Shown: positions 6,517 through 6,519 of the stretch, piece by piece | Numbering within the stretch: the first letter of the stretch is position 1 | Layout: each line of letters starts with the position of its first letter | Source: an uncultured Actinomycetes bacterium | GTDB lineage: Bacteria > Actinomycetota > Actinomycetes > Nanopelagicales > Nanopelagicaceae | NCBI GenBank assembly: GCA_903901905.1 | Contig: CAIUSQ010000289.1 | Coordinates: 1-6,519 of the forward strand | Direction: 5' to 3' | Length of the DNA: 6,519 nt | The notes under the pieces: generated by a model | What the model was told of the DNA's origin: nothing | Database searches by the model: none | The model's input: the letters and a program-made list of their open reading frames with translations, nothing else | Made by a program: the position numbers and the translations under genes

Positions 6517-6519
6517 ATC

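Overview
This window holds five plus-strand housekeeping genes, packed closely: nadE (5' end cut by the window edge), cysK, cysE, a GlnA2-type glutamine synthetase and leuA. The proteins look actinobacterial: a GlnA2-like synthetase beginning RTLEERNIRFVRLWFTDVLG, an actinobacterial-style two-domain LeuA of 571 residues, and a short CysE directly behind cysK. Base composition is only mid-40s % GC by eye, low for Actinomycetota. Together with short spacers and apparently leaderless starts, this suggests a streamlined low-GC actinobacterium such as the freshwater acI (Nanopelagicales) group. That placement is inference. I see no mobile element, tRNA, rRNA or CRISPR array.

Layout: 1-1551 nadE (glutamine-dependent NAD+ synthetase). 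1552-1861 is a 310-base gap that is a cysteine-responsive leader rather than empty sequence: a -10 box, a 25-codon leader ORF ending in Gly-Cys-Cys-stop, alternative RNA stems, an 18-base perfect palindrome and the cysK Shine-Dalgarno (SD). 1862-2788 cysK and 2794-3300 cysE form a cysteine-synthesis pair 5 bases apart. 3301-3355 is a short promoter region with a GlnR-like half-site pair. 3356-4660 glutamine synthetase. 4661-4800 is a leucine-responsive leader: a promoter, a 15-codon leader peptide with three consecutive Leu codons, an H-type pseudoknot and an SD complementary to those Leu codons. 4801-6516 leuA.

The most interesting content is the pair of leader-peptide switches. Both leader ORFs sit exactly six bases downstream of a TANNNT -10 box, so both transcripts probably start at the A of the leader ATG (leaderless translation). 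In the leu leader, the bases of the Leu codons are themselves the anti-SD of leuA, and the helices between them nest around a pseudoknot. In the cys leader, the Cys-codon region can pair either with a local hairpin or with sequence upstream of and overlapping the cysK SD. Neither leader has a U-tract terminator, so control is probably at translation initiation. Cys leader peptides and a leuA pseudoknot ('LEU element') have been predicted before in other Actinobacteria, so what is new here is the specific architecture rather than the class.

Metabolically, GlnA makes the glutamine that NadE uses as its ammonia source, CysE makes the O-acetylserine consumed by CysK, and LeuA commits 2-ketoisovalerate to leucine. 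Nitrogen, sulfur and branched-chain status are thus read separately at three adjacent control regions.
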